A DNA stretch of 64,000 nt from Antedon mediterranea (taxonomy: Eukaryota; Echinodermata; Crinoidea; Comatulida; Antedonidae), in assembly GCF_964355755.1 (NCBI RefSeq), contig NC_092679.1:5394001-5458000 (forward strand), in the 5' to 3' direction. Of the stretch, positions 1-11,377 are shown piece after piece. The position numbers and the translations under genes are program-made. The notes under the pieces were generated by a model. That model had not been told where the DNA came from. It saw nothing but the letters and a program-made list of their open reading frames with translations, and did no database searches. The stretch's first letter is position 1. Each line of letters begins with the position of its first letter.

Positions 1-235
1 TTACTTTAACCACATTTAGAACCTTTTATCAAAATCATTCAAAAGGTTGTTTTAATCTTTAAAAATTAAATGTTTGTATTTTTTGCATTTGTATTTCATC
101 CCTTTTGTGTCGTACTGTCTGTTTTACCCATTTTATTATGTTTTTATATGTGACAAGCAAGACACATTTTGAGCCATGACAATTTTGATAAATAATAATT
201 GAGGGATAAATTAATTAATTTGTTAATAAATATAG

Positions 236-3200
236 AATCTGGACATTGACACAGAAGCAGGGAAGATCAACATCTCAGAACTGTCTATGGCTCTTGAACA
301 TGTACTTGTGACAACAGGTGACAATGATGGAATCTACCAAGCAGCTCTCACAAGCTATCAGATTGAACTTAAACACCTCAAGTAAGACTACAATGTCTCT
401 CTTTTACATCCTTTTTAAATTCATTTTATGAGAGCATTACTTCCATAAAATCCTGAAACAACTAAATCTTATTGGATTTTTTTTTCCTGCAGGAATCAAC
501 TAGATGCGTCCATAGATGAGAACAACAAGCTGAAGACTGATGTAGCAGAACTGCATCAGCGTGGAAATATACTGGCGGCCGAAGTTGATGATAGACATGC
601 ACATTTGGAGAAATCAAATGAAAACAAATTAAGGTAACATTATCTGTTGATGAAACTGGTAAAGCGGGTGTTCAAGGTAATGCCCGAGTGGTGAAAGTCA
701 TGCTTAGAATGAAGACAAACAATAGATGATTATAATACTGTAATCAAATTAAAATGTCTTCTTAATAAGAATCGTGTGGTAATGGTAGCAATTTTCTTGC
801 AGAGACGAAAGATTGAGAAACCAGGAAAAGATGACACTTTTACAGAGTGCAATTGAGAAAGAAAGAGAAATGATGACAAGTCAGGCTGCAAAACAAAAAC
901 AAAAGCTAGAAGATGAAATTGACCGATTGAAAGCAGAGGAAACTGGTCTCAGAGAGAAAGTTACAATTTTACAGAAGGTAATAATTTTATACTTTAGAAA
1001 TTACCTTTAATCTTTGAGTATTAACAATAAATCATTATAGTGCATATATTTCTACATGCTTATTTTTATTTACAGGAAAATCTTCGAATGGAAAAAGATA
1101 TTGGAGAATATTCAGAGAGGCTAGGTGTGTTAAAAAAAGTGAATCAGAAGTTACAAAAAGAAGTGGATGGGTTTCAGGAATTAGAAGCAAGGGTAAATAG
1201 AAATACTCTTAAATAGATTTTCACATTTCCTGTTTTGGGGATAATACAGTATTCTAGTATTTTTTTGTGTAAAATCATGTTATTTTTTAGCTTGCTGAAT
1301 GGGAGTCAAGTCGAGCTAATATGACTAAAGAACAACAGGATTATTACGAGCAACAAATTAGAGATTTTCAGCAACAAAACAGGGTTAGTAAAAAGATTAA
1401 TATTAGTAGTTCCTTGGAAAAAATGTGTCAATCTAATGTCACAAGATGAATATCAATAAAATCAGGAATATAGACCAAGTTTGTTTAATTCTTAGATGTC
1501 CATATTATCAGTAAGTTGTTATTTCTTTTTTTTGCACTGTGATTATGTATTCTTACCATATTTCTTCAGGAGATGCAAGATCGTCTGGATGAGGTTCACC
1601 AGGAACTATCCATTACCAAACAGCAATCAGTTGAGAAGAAGGTCCGTCGTAAAGGAAGCCGTTTAAAAGATACCAATAAACCCAATAGGCTTGGATCTGT
1701 CTTATCGGATTATACTAAACCAGTTGTGGTCAAAAGAAGACAGTCATCATCAGGTTAGTGGAGATGTTAAGCTTCAATACATATACAGTATTTGTTGGCA
1801 GTGTTGATTGGACAATTAACCATTGGATTTAAACTTTTCCAACAGAAAATGAATCCGATATTGAGGATTCATCAAGTGGAACTACCAGAAGGCAGCTTCC
1901 TGTCGCTCTAAGATCAACTGGAGATGGAGGGTCCACAGAGGGAGAGGATCCAAAGATGGATATGGAACGTAAGTATGCTATGTTATTTATAAACTAAATC
2001 TTCATTATTCTTTTATAATTTAAAGTTATACCTAAATTTATTTTTCTTCTTTTGGCAGGAGCCAAATTTGAAGCTGAAATTGATGAATTAAAGGAGAAAC
2101 AAAGTAGAGAGATTCTAGAAATTCGCAAAAACAGTGAACGGGAACGACGTGACATTGAGACACAATTCAAACTGGAAATTACCGAATTGGAGGATAACTT
2201 TGAAAAAGAGCGTGAAGAAATAATGAATGATTTTGACAAAGAGAAATTAATCATTCAAAATAGTCATGCAAAAGAGGTTGAAGAGAAATTACGTAAAATA
2301 AGAACCGATTTGAAAGATAAGTTTCAGAAAGAGAAAGAGGATCTTGAACAGAAACATGTGAAAGAAATTAAAATTCAGGTTAAGAAAGTTCAAGAAGACA
2401 TGAAAAAAGAAAAGGTTGAGCTTGAGAACCTTCTGAAATCTGAAAAATCAGAAATTGGAGAAAACTTAGTCAAAGAGCGTAATAATACAGATGAAAAGCT
2501 GAGGAAATTACGGGAAGAGCTTGAACGCAAGTACAATGAGGATGTTGAAAGATTAAAGGAACAATTCCTTCAGGAAAAATCTGAGATTCTTAAAGATTAT
2601 GAACGTAGAATTGCTCAATTAGAACTTGAGTTGAAGAAATCTGAAGAAGCAAACAAGATTGATAAAGAACATATGGTCAATAATATGCAGAAAGAGCGAG
2701 AAGAATACATAGAATTGTCCGAATTTGATAAAGCCGAACTTTCAAACAGTTTCATGGAGGAAAAAGAAGAACTAATAGGAAGGCACAAACAAGAGATAGA
2801 TCAGATGGAAAAAGAATTGTTAGAAAGAGTGCGGAATCAAACAGTAGATTTAGAGGAAAAATATGCCATGGATTTACAAATACAAAAAGAAGATATTCAA
2901 CAAGAAACTGAGAGGCGGGTACATCGCGAATTGAAGGTATGAAACTAATTAATTATACATGAAGGAGCATAAGTCGGTATTATCAAACGTAGTACAGTAC
3001 TTAGTACATTTTAAATATTTGTAATGTTGCATTACTTTTACAGGAAGAAATTGAGAAGACATATGCAGAGAAAATGATGCAAGTAAAGGAAGCGTATGAG
3101 ATAGAAAAGAGCGGTCTTGAAATGCAGAATGAGGTTCTTAGTGATAAGCTTCGACGAGTAAGTAGTACTTTTGCTATATTTACAAAAAAAATACAATCCT

Positions 3201-6151
3201 GGAGTATAATATAATGAAGAATCTGAGAGACAGATTAGATTTATAATGTTGTAATGTAATTGAATGTAGAACCAAATGCTATATAGTTACTGTAAGTATC
3301 TATGCCTTTTCTAAAAGTGCGAACTTGGGTTTTCATTTAAGAAATAATAATTTAAAACTTTCAAACAGGAAGGAGAAATCAGGACTGTTGAAATGGTTCC
3401 TACTTCTACTCAAACTAATAAAACAGATTTGGTAAATTGTAGCATACAAACTGTTAATGATATCAAAGAACAAGGTAGTCAAACCAACTCACAACCTTGT
3501 ACAATAGAATCTGCTGTTCAGACAGATGCAAAAAACAATGGGGACACTAAGAAATGCCAAACTGTGTATAAGGAGGATATGGTAGACATCTTTACACAGG
3601 TTTCAGATATAGACTTTGATAATGAGTCATGTTTTGTGACTCATGCAAGTCAAACTGATGCTGTGCAGTTAGAGGACGGATGGTGTCAACATCAATCAGA
3701 ACCCACTCTTTATCAAGTATATAATGCTAATTTGCAATATTTGGTTCATTTACAGCACACATAAAGATAGTGAGCACCATATAATCTAGAAATACTGTAT
3801 GCTTACTTAGTTCACTCAACATTTGTTTACTAACACTAACAGTTAGAAACATGCATTAATTTTGTTTAATTGGTTATTTGATTTTGTTTTTCCTAAATTT
3901 ATTCTGCTTAAGTTTTTAGTGGTGTCATCCAGTATCTGCTTCTAGTGTAATATCTATGTGGAAGGATCAAGCTTTTCCGATCCTCAAAATAACATTATTT
4001 TTTTATTGCATTTATTGCATTAATAATTTTTTTTTAAAGCGGTTATTAAAGGGTTTACTATAATTGTTAGTGGATGATACTAATGAAAGTTGGTGTAAAA
4101 TTGTATTTAGTTAATTATAATATAAGTTTATTATTAAGTTGTTTCTCAATTTATTGTTAATTTATGTTATGTTGTTTTTAGGCTGAAGTTTCTAAAGAAG
4201 AAGCTATTGTAGCAGTGAATCTAAAAACTCAACAGTCTGCTCAATCATTTGACCAGGTTTGTTTTTTCCCATTATCAACTGATTTATTCTAATAATATAG
4301 CTAAAATACAGTATATTGTAACCTTAAAACAAATAATGTTTCATGTCGTATATAAAGCCTGGTTCCCTCTAACTACAAAAATAAAAGTGATTTGACACAA
4401 GCTCTCGATGATATAGCTTTTCAGCAGAGGAGTGGTTGCTTTTGATAAGGTCCTGTCTTGAATTTGCATTAGATCCTCCTTAAATCTGAATATAATCTAA
4501 AATAATATAATACAGCACTGTCCACATTGTAATCAGGCACGAATGGCATTTGCACGTGAGAAGCTTCTTAATGAGAGAACGATTGGATCGTTAGAAGAAC
4601 AACTTGAAACTACAAATAATAACTTGCAAGAAACATTAGTACAGTATTTTGAGTATGAGGTTAGCCTTAAGCAGTTGACTTTAAATTGGTTCATTTGATG
4701 GGATTTTTCTCTTGTTTTTTGGTTAATATAATACTGGACAATACCTCTATAAATTATTATTTGTTCTTTTCCCTCCCATTTCAAATTCATTTATATATAT
4801 TTTTTTGCATTCTTTTCAGGTATTTTTAATGTTTTTTAATTATTATTCTTAATAATAGTAACTGTATAAATTTACATACAGATCATAAAAATAAACAAAT
4901 CTAAATAAGATATGTTATTAAGAATTATGTGTTTATTACAGGCCAAGACTAAATCATTGGAGGATGAACTTGGGAAGTTGAGAGATGAATTAAAACAGTC
5001 AAGTAAAAAGGTAAAGTAAATTAAAATAAATTTTGTTGGCCTCTACCCAAGGAAATAGATCACCTTCTTGCAAAGTTGTTTGAATCATGGTACTACTGCA
5101 GTATTACATGACACATCAATTATTCAATCACCAGCAATGTAATTCACCTTTTAAAAGAAATGGTTTTTGTTTTTACAGCTTACTGAAAGCCAGATCACAG
5201 TATCAGTACTCGAGTCACAGCATATGCGTGAGTTGCAGCGCTTACGAGGCAAACAAGACCTAGCCATTCAAGATGAGCTTGGTCAGTTACGAACCAAGCT
5301 TATCGAGAAAGAGGTGAAGCTAAAAGAATCAGAGAAACAATTACAGGAACATCAGAGAGAAAGAGATAAAATTGAAGAAAAAGTGAGAGAAGAATGTGTA
5401 AAAGAAACAATAATGTTGAAACAGAATTCTCGGGACTTAGAGAAGAAATATAAAAAGAATCGTAAACTACTGGATGAGTATGTAAAGCAGCTTAAAGAAA
5501 CGGTAAATTTTTTTAATAAACTTATTGTTGTACTCTAAAGTAATACTGTATAATAATAAATTCATGTTTGTTGAAACCATAAAAACAGTAAAAATTTGGT
5601 TATGAAATATTAGTTCTTTTACATTATGGCCCTAAGTTTAGTTATTTATTTGTTATTTTATTGTCTTGTTAATTCTGTGTGTTATTTTTTTAAACACAAA
5701 TGTTTGCCATAGACAATCCTCACAAAGTACAGTCCGGTACGTAATGTCTCAGGCAAAAGTATACAAAATAATATGAAAGGGAAAAAAAATATAATTAAGC
5801 TAAAAACAGCCAGTTACCAATCTTGAATGAATGAATATTATTTTCATTTATTTTAATTTGTTATTAGCCATGACACTATCAAGCATGAGAATGTCATGGT
5901 TTAATAAGTAGAATATTTGAAACAAGAATGTCACTTGTATGTTTTTAACTTTCTTTCTTTTCCAGTTAACCAAGTCAGCAAAAAGTGGCACAATGGTGAA
6001 AGATCTTTATCTGGAAAATTCCAAATTACAGCAGGCATTGTACACAACAGAAGAACGACAAAAAAAGGCTGAAAAGAACAGTTACGAATTGATGGAAAAG
6101 AACAAAGCTTATTATAGATTACTAAAAAAAGTATGTCCTGCAGCTCTCTAA
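236..6151 (+). CDS. NIN: Ninein / ninein-like centrosomal protein, 3' part of gene (15 exons)
   Basis: Exons by splice sites and frame: 236-381, 493-633, 803-977, 1076-1192, 1291-1383, 1570-1753, 1846-1968, 2059-2936, 3044-3157, 3369-3716, 4182-4256, 4537-4659, 4942-5010, 5179-5502, 5966-6151. Together they encode about 1031 residues; the 5' end is outside the window. The first exon has an EF-hand-like stretch (LDIDTEAGKINISEL) whose loop is one residue longer than canonical, followed by AALTSYQIELKHL as in the ninein family. Nearly everything else is charged heptad-type coiled coil, including one 878 bp exon. The last exon ends ...KKVCPAAL-stop, resembling the ninein C-terminus. Ninein proteins anchor microtubule minus ends at centrosomes and basal bodies (family knowledge). 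NIN and NINL cannot be separated here. Exon 3369-3716 is not coiled coil but carries repeated QT motifs. The coding end at 6151 is well supported by the TAA stop after the conserved tail. Confidence 0.88.
3369..3716 (+). other. QT-motif repeat exon of the ninein homologue
   Basis: This exon encodes 116 residues of low-complexity, non-helical sequence between coiled-coil exons. It contains at least six short motifs centred on QT: STQTN, SIQTV, SQTN, VQTD, CQTV and SQTD, spaced roughly 10-25 residues apart. TQT-centred short motifs are the known docking sites of dynein light chain LC8 (family knowledge); binding here is inference. The donor at 3717 (GTATAT) was chosen because it is phase 0 and joins in frame to the exon at 4182. 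Confidence 0.6.
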
Positions 6152-8180
6152 GAAGTTACACATTGCACTAGGTCATTAGCTCTCAGAGACTTTTGAAATT
6201 GCTACAATGGTGAAGTTCTTTCTATAAAATTTATAAAGTACAAACACATGAACATTCATAGATATTGGTGCTCTTTGCTATAAAGACTAGCAATAATTAT
6301 GAATAAATTTATTTAATATAAATTATAATAAAGAATGAAATTGTAATTAGTGTCTAATTATGTTGCTTCCTACTTGTATGTCAAATAATGATACGCACAA
6401 CTTAATTAGATACACTTGTCCAAGGAAAACTGCATATAATATTTTACAAATGAATTTAAAATATGGAATTTATATTTCTGAAATATAAACTTAAAATTTT
6501 GTTTTGTAATCCATTTTTATATTGTTGTATAAGTTTCATTGTACAGAAGTATTCAGTACTCTTGTTATATATATTTTAAGTTGGACTTTTTGTAACATGT
6601 TAAGTATTTTAAGCAAAGTTTTGTGCCTCTTAAGTTTAAACACTGCAAGTTATGTTCATACAATGTTTGTATGAATTATAGTATCTTTCTACTTTTTATT
6701 GAAGCTTCATGTAAATGAAGGTTCCCTAATACAAAATATTTTTGTCTGGTCTCACATTGTATTTAACCTATTAAAGAAAGTATTATAATTATGGTCATTC
6801 CAATGTAAATAAACTTTAAAATATTTATCAAAAGAAATTGGTTAATTACATCCAATTGGTACAATCCGTCCTTTATTCTAACCTTGATGTAATACTGTAT
6901 TATCTTATTCCTCAGGAAACTAAATATATTATATAGTTTATTATTAAACTGGCATTTAATTGCTTTAAAACAGTGTATTATAATAGATTTTTTATTGAAA
7001 TACATTTTGACTGTCTAAGTTTGTACTATTTTTAGAAAATATTGTGGTCATCAAAAACATTATGTTAAACATTTGACCATCATGAAATGATTAGTTATTG
7101 TATAATTCGTATAGTTTTTTGTGTTTCTTAAAATCTGTTTAGATTTTTCATTGATCTTGGTTTACATGCAGAATGATATAATTCTCTGACATACATAATT
7201 CAAGTGCTACTACAGCCACACATCACCTTGTTGTTAGTTTAACTGACATTTCAAATAAAAATGCTTATTATATTATACTAATTTTTTATATTAAACTCAG
7301 TCAACATATTCAGAACTTTTATTTCTTTGTATGAAGTTTTTTTATGTTTTCTACAAAAAATTATTTATAATAAATGCTATGTTTTTATTGCAATTAGTTG
7401 ACTCATTTTTGTTTTGAATAGTCACTTTCACAAGATACTCATGCATATGTGGTTTGATGGTGTATATTTTTTGAGTAGTAATGGAAATGAAATAGCCTTG
7501 ACATGATGTGCGCAGTGGCCTTTATAAAAAGACCTCACATCAAATACGATTGACTGACATTATAGGGGCATGAGGGTCAACCAGAACCATTGCTATCACC
7601 AAGTTTGGTCGTTGACCAGATAGGCCTGACCATACCGCCCTGCTCTAGAGGAGTTGAGCCTTTGGGCGATAGATCTGGACTTAGCCTAGTCTATCTAGCC
7701 TAGCTTGGTCTATTACGCCTAGAACATTTAGGCCTACTCACCACGCATCACAATCATGTTAGTGTCAGACTTCCGTGTTCCAGACAGACATCTCTTTTCC
7801 GGCCCTCGTTATTTTAAAAATCCTAGATTATATTGAATTTATAACAATTCTTTTCTCCATCGGTTATGCCTAGCCTAGTAATAGTAGGCCACGCGACCAC
7901 CACGAAGTTTTTCAAAGTCAAGCGCGAAAGCTTTCATCCGGGCCTCCTCGAAGTGCCCTAATCTGATTGGCTGGAACTTCTTTATCGCTGAAAATCGCTT
8001 CAAGAGCAATTCGCAGCATATTTTTAAAAAGTACCGTGGTTTGTTTGTGTATGGTCGCTTTAATTAATTTACATCAGCTACCGGTTTATTGTTATAATAC
8101 TATGTATATGAACTTGTGGAATCGGGCCTACAGAATTTTGCACTATAGAAACCAAATTCATAATATAAAAATAACGCTTA
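6152..8180. other. Intergenic / 3' UTR sequence, no gene seen
   Basis: The sequence after the ninein stop is AT-rich with several AATAAA-type signals (for example near 6302), so its first part is probably 3' UTR. From about 7500 to 7970 it is less AT-rich and contains scattered AGGCCTA-type words common in this genome. No open frame with recognisable protein similarity and no RNA gene were seen. Confidence 0.5.
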
Positions 8181-8182
8181 AA

Positions 8183-8226
8183 AGAGAACGACGTTTCGAC
8201 TCCATCATGGGGTCATTATCAAGTCC
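8183..8226 (-). ncRNA. Hammerhead-ribozyme-like motif of the Penelope-like element (candidate)
   Basis: Read on the minus strand, the motif has CTTGATAATGACCCC, a short loop, then GGAGTCGAAACGTC. This matches the order of a hammerhead core: a CUGAUGA-like box, a stem II formed by GAC(CCC) and (GGA)GTC, then GAAAC and GUC. The first box is imperfect (TTGATAA), so the copy may be inactive. It lies about 100 bp downstream of the Penelope-like coding end, where such elements are known to carry hammerhead motifs. Identification is by eye only. Confidence 0.45.
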
Positions 8227-8229
8227 AAT

Positions 8230-8850
8230 GAATAAAATATAAAACAACTAATTAAGTAGCACAAGCCAAGGGTCAAAGTTTAAATAACAAAAGACCTATT
8301 GTCTAACATCCTGTCAAATGAAAAGCTTAGCTTTTACAGAGTCACTTTGTTTATTCAGACTAGGTTTTAATTGTCTGATATACAACATTTCATAGATAAG
8401 ACAGTCAAATTTGTTTACTAAAACATGAATTAATTTTACTGGGATTAACAATCACTTTATGATCCTTCAAATGCTGTCCTATTAAGCATCTACTATGTTC
8501 AACAATGCGTTGGTAGAGGTGTCGGCATGTATATCCAACATAACTTGCATCGCACAAGTCACATTTAAATTTATACACAACACATTGTTGACTTATAATA
8601 GCTGGTTTCTTTTCGACTTTCCTAATGTTATCTTTAACTTTTTTGCTTATGAATACAGGGACAATGTTTTTGTTTATCTTGTGACTTAGTTGGCATAGTT
8701 GTCGCTTGACGGAGTTCGCAGATTTCTGGTCTTTGAATGGCAGAATGATTCGCACTGGTATTTCGGATAGATCTGTTTCATCTTCTGCAGTGTTGAAACC
8801 AAATTGTCATAAAAAATCGAAATGGAAACACGGTAACCTCACAATATGTC
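8230..8850 (-). mobile_element. Penelope-like element, GIY-YIG endonuclease fragment
   Basis: On the minus strand an open frame from about 8790 down to 8405 encodes ...LPFKDQKSANSVKRQL...VVYKFKCDLCDASYVGYT...HLYQRI-EH, the C-terminal region of Penelope-like retroelements. It includes the CxxC pair and the GIY-YIG-type endonuclease start (here SYVGYT). A +1 frameshift near 8410 moves the frame, after which DCLIYEMLYI...LNKQSDSVKAKLF continues to a stop near 8322, the usual element C-terminus. A stop also breaks the frame upstream near 8810. The reverse-transcriptase domain was not found, so this is a 5'-truncated dead copy. It lies in the interval between the ninein homologue and the next gene. 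Confidence 0.8.
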
Positions 8851-10227
8851 TACCCCCAGACGGACCGAACGATCAGAGAAGGAACACTTTTCAGAAGATG
8901 ATTATTTTCTGCAACCTCTTTAAAACTTTTAAAAGCTAAATCAGGGCAAAACAACATACATTTATCATCGCTCTGTACTGTATTGTATACAATTAATGTC
9001 TGTCTGATCTGTCGGTGTGAATTCAGTCGATCGGAACTTGTATTATTAAAAAGGGTGAACAAAAAAAGCTCACACGCCGTGCGTCCTTTTGTAGTACAGT
9101 ACAAATATTCTAGTTTGAACTTATTGTACGTGTTTGCTCATGCTAACATTACAATTGATCTATATAACCGTCGTCTATGTAAAAAGGTGATAAATACATA
9201 TAAGTTAAAAGGGTTGCGATGATTAAAAGTCAATATTGATGACATCATCAGCATGCACTACAGCAAAAAATAAAAAGCCGGGATTGTCATCATTTTCGAA
9301 TCTAATATTTTGCAACAAAATAGTTTGAACAGTGTAGTTTGTTTTCAATGTATGGTTTCTTTCCAAGGCATACTCAAATTTAAGTAGGCCTGTACTATTA
9401 ATTACGTCAAGTAAGTACTAGGCCTACATTTGTCTCAGTACAGTATACAATGTCTCAATTTATTCGAAGCTTAAACTACGTTATGTTCATGATGATGAGT
9501 GTTATTACACTATGACAACAGGAACAACAGTTTTTTTTTACAAATTCACAAATCATAATGTTACGTAAATATTTATAGACATTTTATTATTAAATACGAT
9601 GATTTACGTTGCATTGAATTTCCATAATTGAAGTTCAGGTTAAAGTTATTTTATTGTGTGCCCTTATTCAGAACGATTCAATGCCTAATCTAAAAAGACT
9701 GTATTAAGTCTACGGCTCTTTAAGGACACTCTTTTGTTAATGTAATGAGGTTGGTTCCGCCTCGTTCACCACCGATTGTTAACGCCCGTAACGTCATAGG
9801 TAGATATGTCATTGTTGGTTAAAGGAGGAAATGGCACCAACGAACGCGTTTTTACCTGAAGCAACGTGTTAGATGTTATAGCCTAGCAGTTAGATGGTAC
9901 ACTTATGGATCATTATTTATGATTTTTGTCAGTTTAGTAACGTTTAGTTGAAGGTAAATATTGTTCTGTCAGTGTTTTGGTATGGCATGAAGTCTTTGTA
10001 GAAATTAGGCGTTATAGCCAGTGAGACCATTCGGCACTATGTCGAATTATTGTAAGTTTTACTAGACCTATTATAAAATGTTAGTAACATTTTTTCGTAT
10101 GAAATTCTATGTAATATTGTGTATATTACTTACTATATATAAACACATTAGGCATAGAACATTAATTCTAAGACGCCCGGTTATATACTGGAATTTAATT
10201 AATTAGGCCTAATTTGAAACGATAAAG
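8851..10227. other. Intergenic; probable promoter and 5' region of the next gene
   Basis: No recognisable coding sequence or repeat was identified. Around 9740-9860 there is a less AT-rich stretch. At 10038 an ATG followed after 13 bases by GTAAGT looks like the end of a first exon, but joining it to the exon at 11366 gives an early stop, so if used it is probably a 5' untranslated exon of the 11378-13232 gene. Confidence 0.35.
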
Positions 10228-10303
10228 ATGAGGAAATCTGTGAGAATGAGAAGCCCCAACCGAGACTCGAACTCGGAATGTCCTAGCCATTAGACCACTG
10301 TGG
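10226..10303 (-). repeat. tRNA-derived SINE copy lacking the anticodon arm
   Basis: On the minus strand the sequence has a tRNA-like acceptor (GCCACAG ... TTGGGGC), a D arm (GTCTAATGGCTAGGAC) and a T arm (CCGAG-TTCGAGT-CTCGG), but the whole anticodon arm is missing: GGACA runs straight into TTCCGAG. It is followed by a tail (TTCTCATTCTCACAGATTTC) shared with the copy at 10353 in opposite orientation. The shared tail after the tRNA-like head indicates a SINE family. Confidence 0.65.
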
Positions 10304-10352
10304 CTTTCATTGTTCAAACTCGATTGTATCTCAAATATTGTATACCATGAAT

Positions 10353-10460
10353 GCCCCAGTGGTCTAATGGTTAGGATATCTGCATATCAAGCAGAAGGTT
10401 CCGAGTTCGAGTCTCGGTTGGGGCGACTTTTTCTCATTCTCACAGATTTCCTCATATTTG
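10353..10460 (+). tRNA. tRNA-like SINE head, anticodon loop ATATCAA (AUC), with SINE tail
   Basis: Positions 10353-10425 fold as a full cloverleaf. The acceptor is GCCCCAG with TTGGGGC. The D arm (GTCTAATGGTTAGGAT) is like tRNA-Glu/Asp. The anticodon stem is TCTGC/GCAGA around ATATCAA, and the T arm is CCGAG/CTCGG. U33 is present and the anticodon would be AUC (Asp codon GAU), which is not the usual GUC. A T run follows at once, then a tail that recurs after the inverted copy at 10226 and in both palindrome arms near 26.98 kb and 32.13 kb. A SINE is therefore more likely than a working tRNA gene, though the fold is intact. Confidence 0.5.
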
Positions 10461-11365
10461 ACATTTAAAATTACATTATATATAGATATAATATATAGTA
10501 TGTATGTCAACTATTTTATATCAGTACAGTAGTGGGCATCATACCCCATACTGGTGAGATTTTGGCTTATTCTTTTTAGTATTCAAGTTACATATTGCCC
10601 CTTTTCTGCTGCTACCTTAAAAAAGGACACATTGAATTCTTCAACTATTTACAGTACTGAACGTTCATTAAATATCGCGAGCAATATTCAACCTTGATAT
10701 CAATACTAAACCGTATCTAAGTAACGCTCAATATAGCATACTTAATATTGATTTTTTTTTTATTATTATTATTTCCATCATTGAAATGCTTATCATTTTC
10801 CTTAATATAACATATGTTGCCTCGTATTATTAACCAAGTGTGTATACATATATACATTATAACTAAATTTTCTAGTGAGGCCTAAATTTATATAGAAAAT
10901 GCGTTAGAATATACATCAATTCATTATACCTTTAGCTAGCTGCAAAGCAACATGTCAGATTGCTGAAGATTCTATTGTCTCTTTTATTGATTAGCCTAGA
11001 CCTCTTTTAAATAAATGTGTGCATTAGGGGTGGGCCTAAAATCACAAAGGAATCTATTAAGTGTGTTTTCTCTGTACACATACACCGGTTGTCGACCATA
11101 ATGATGATTTTGTAGAGATAACTACACGATTGCTCTCGGTTCATTATGGAGGTCTCATTGCGTACTACTAGTTTCTATCTTTTTGGGATAAAATAGAACA
11201 TGGACATCATAGTATTTATCTACAATTTAATAAAATTGCTTAATTAAATTTTTTTTTTTTTTAATATTTATAAAGTCATTTATAATACTAAAGTGTATGT
11301 TGGAAATGTAGGCTATGTATTTTCTCTAACGAAACCACTATTTTGTTAATTCTTTCAAGTTTCAG
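10461..11365. other. Intron or intergenic, nothing recognised
   Basis: AT-rich sequence with homopolymer runs and scattered AGGCCTA-type words. No coding similarity or structured repeat was seen. It may be the first intron of the 11378-13232 gene. Confidence 0.4.
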
Positions 11366-11377
11366 GACTCTTCTGCA

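Noticed and set aside
7967-8242. 91-codon ORF on the plus strand
   Set aside because: It overlaps the hammerhead-like 3' end of a Penelope-like element and has no protein similarity.
10038-10050. ATG followed by GTAAGT as the first coding exon of the membrane-protein gene
   Set aside because: Joining it to the exon at 11366 gives a stop codon after seven residues. It is kept only as a possible untranslated exon.
10353-10425. A functional tRNA-Asp gene with anticodon AUC
   Set aside because: The cloverleaf is good, but the following tail is shared with other copies of a SINE and the anticodon is unusual, so a SINE head is more likely.
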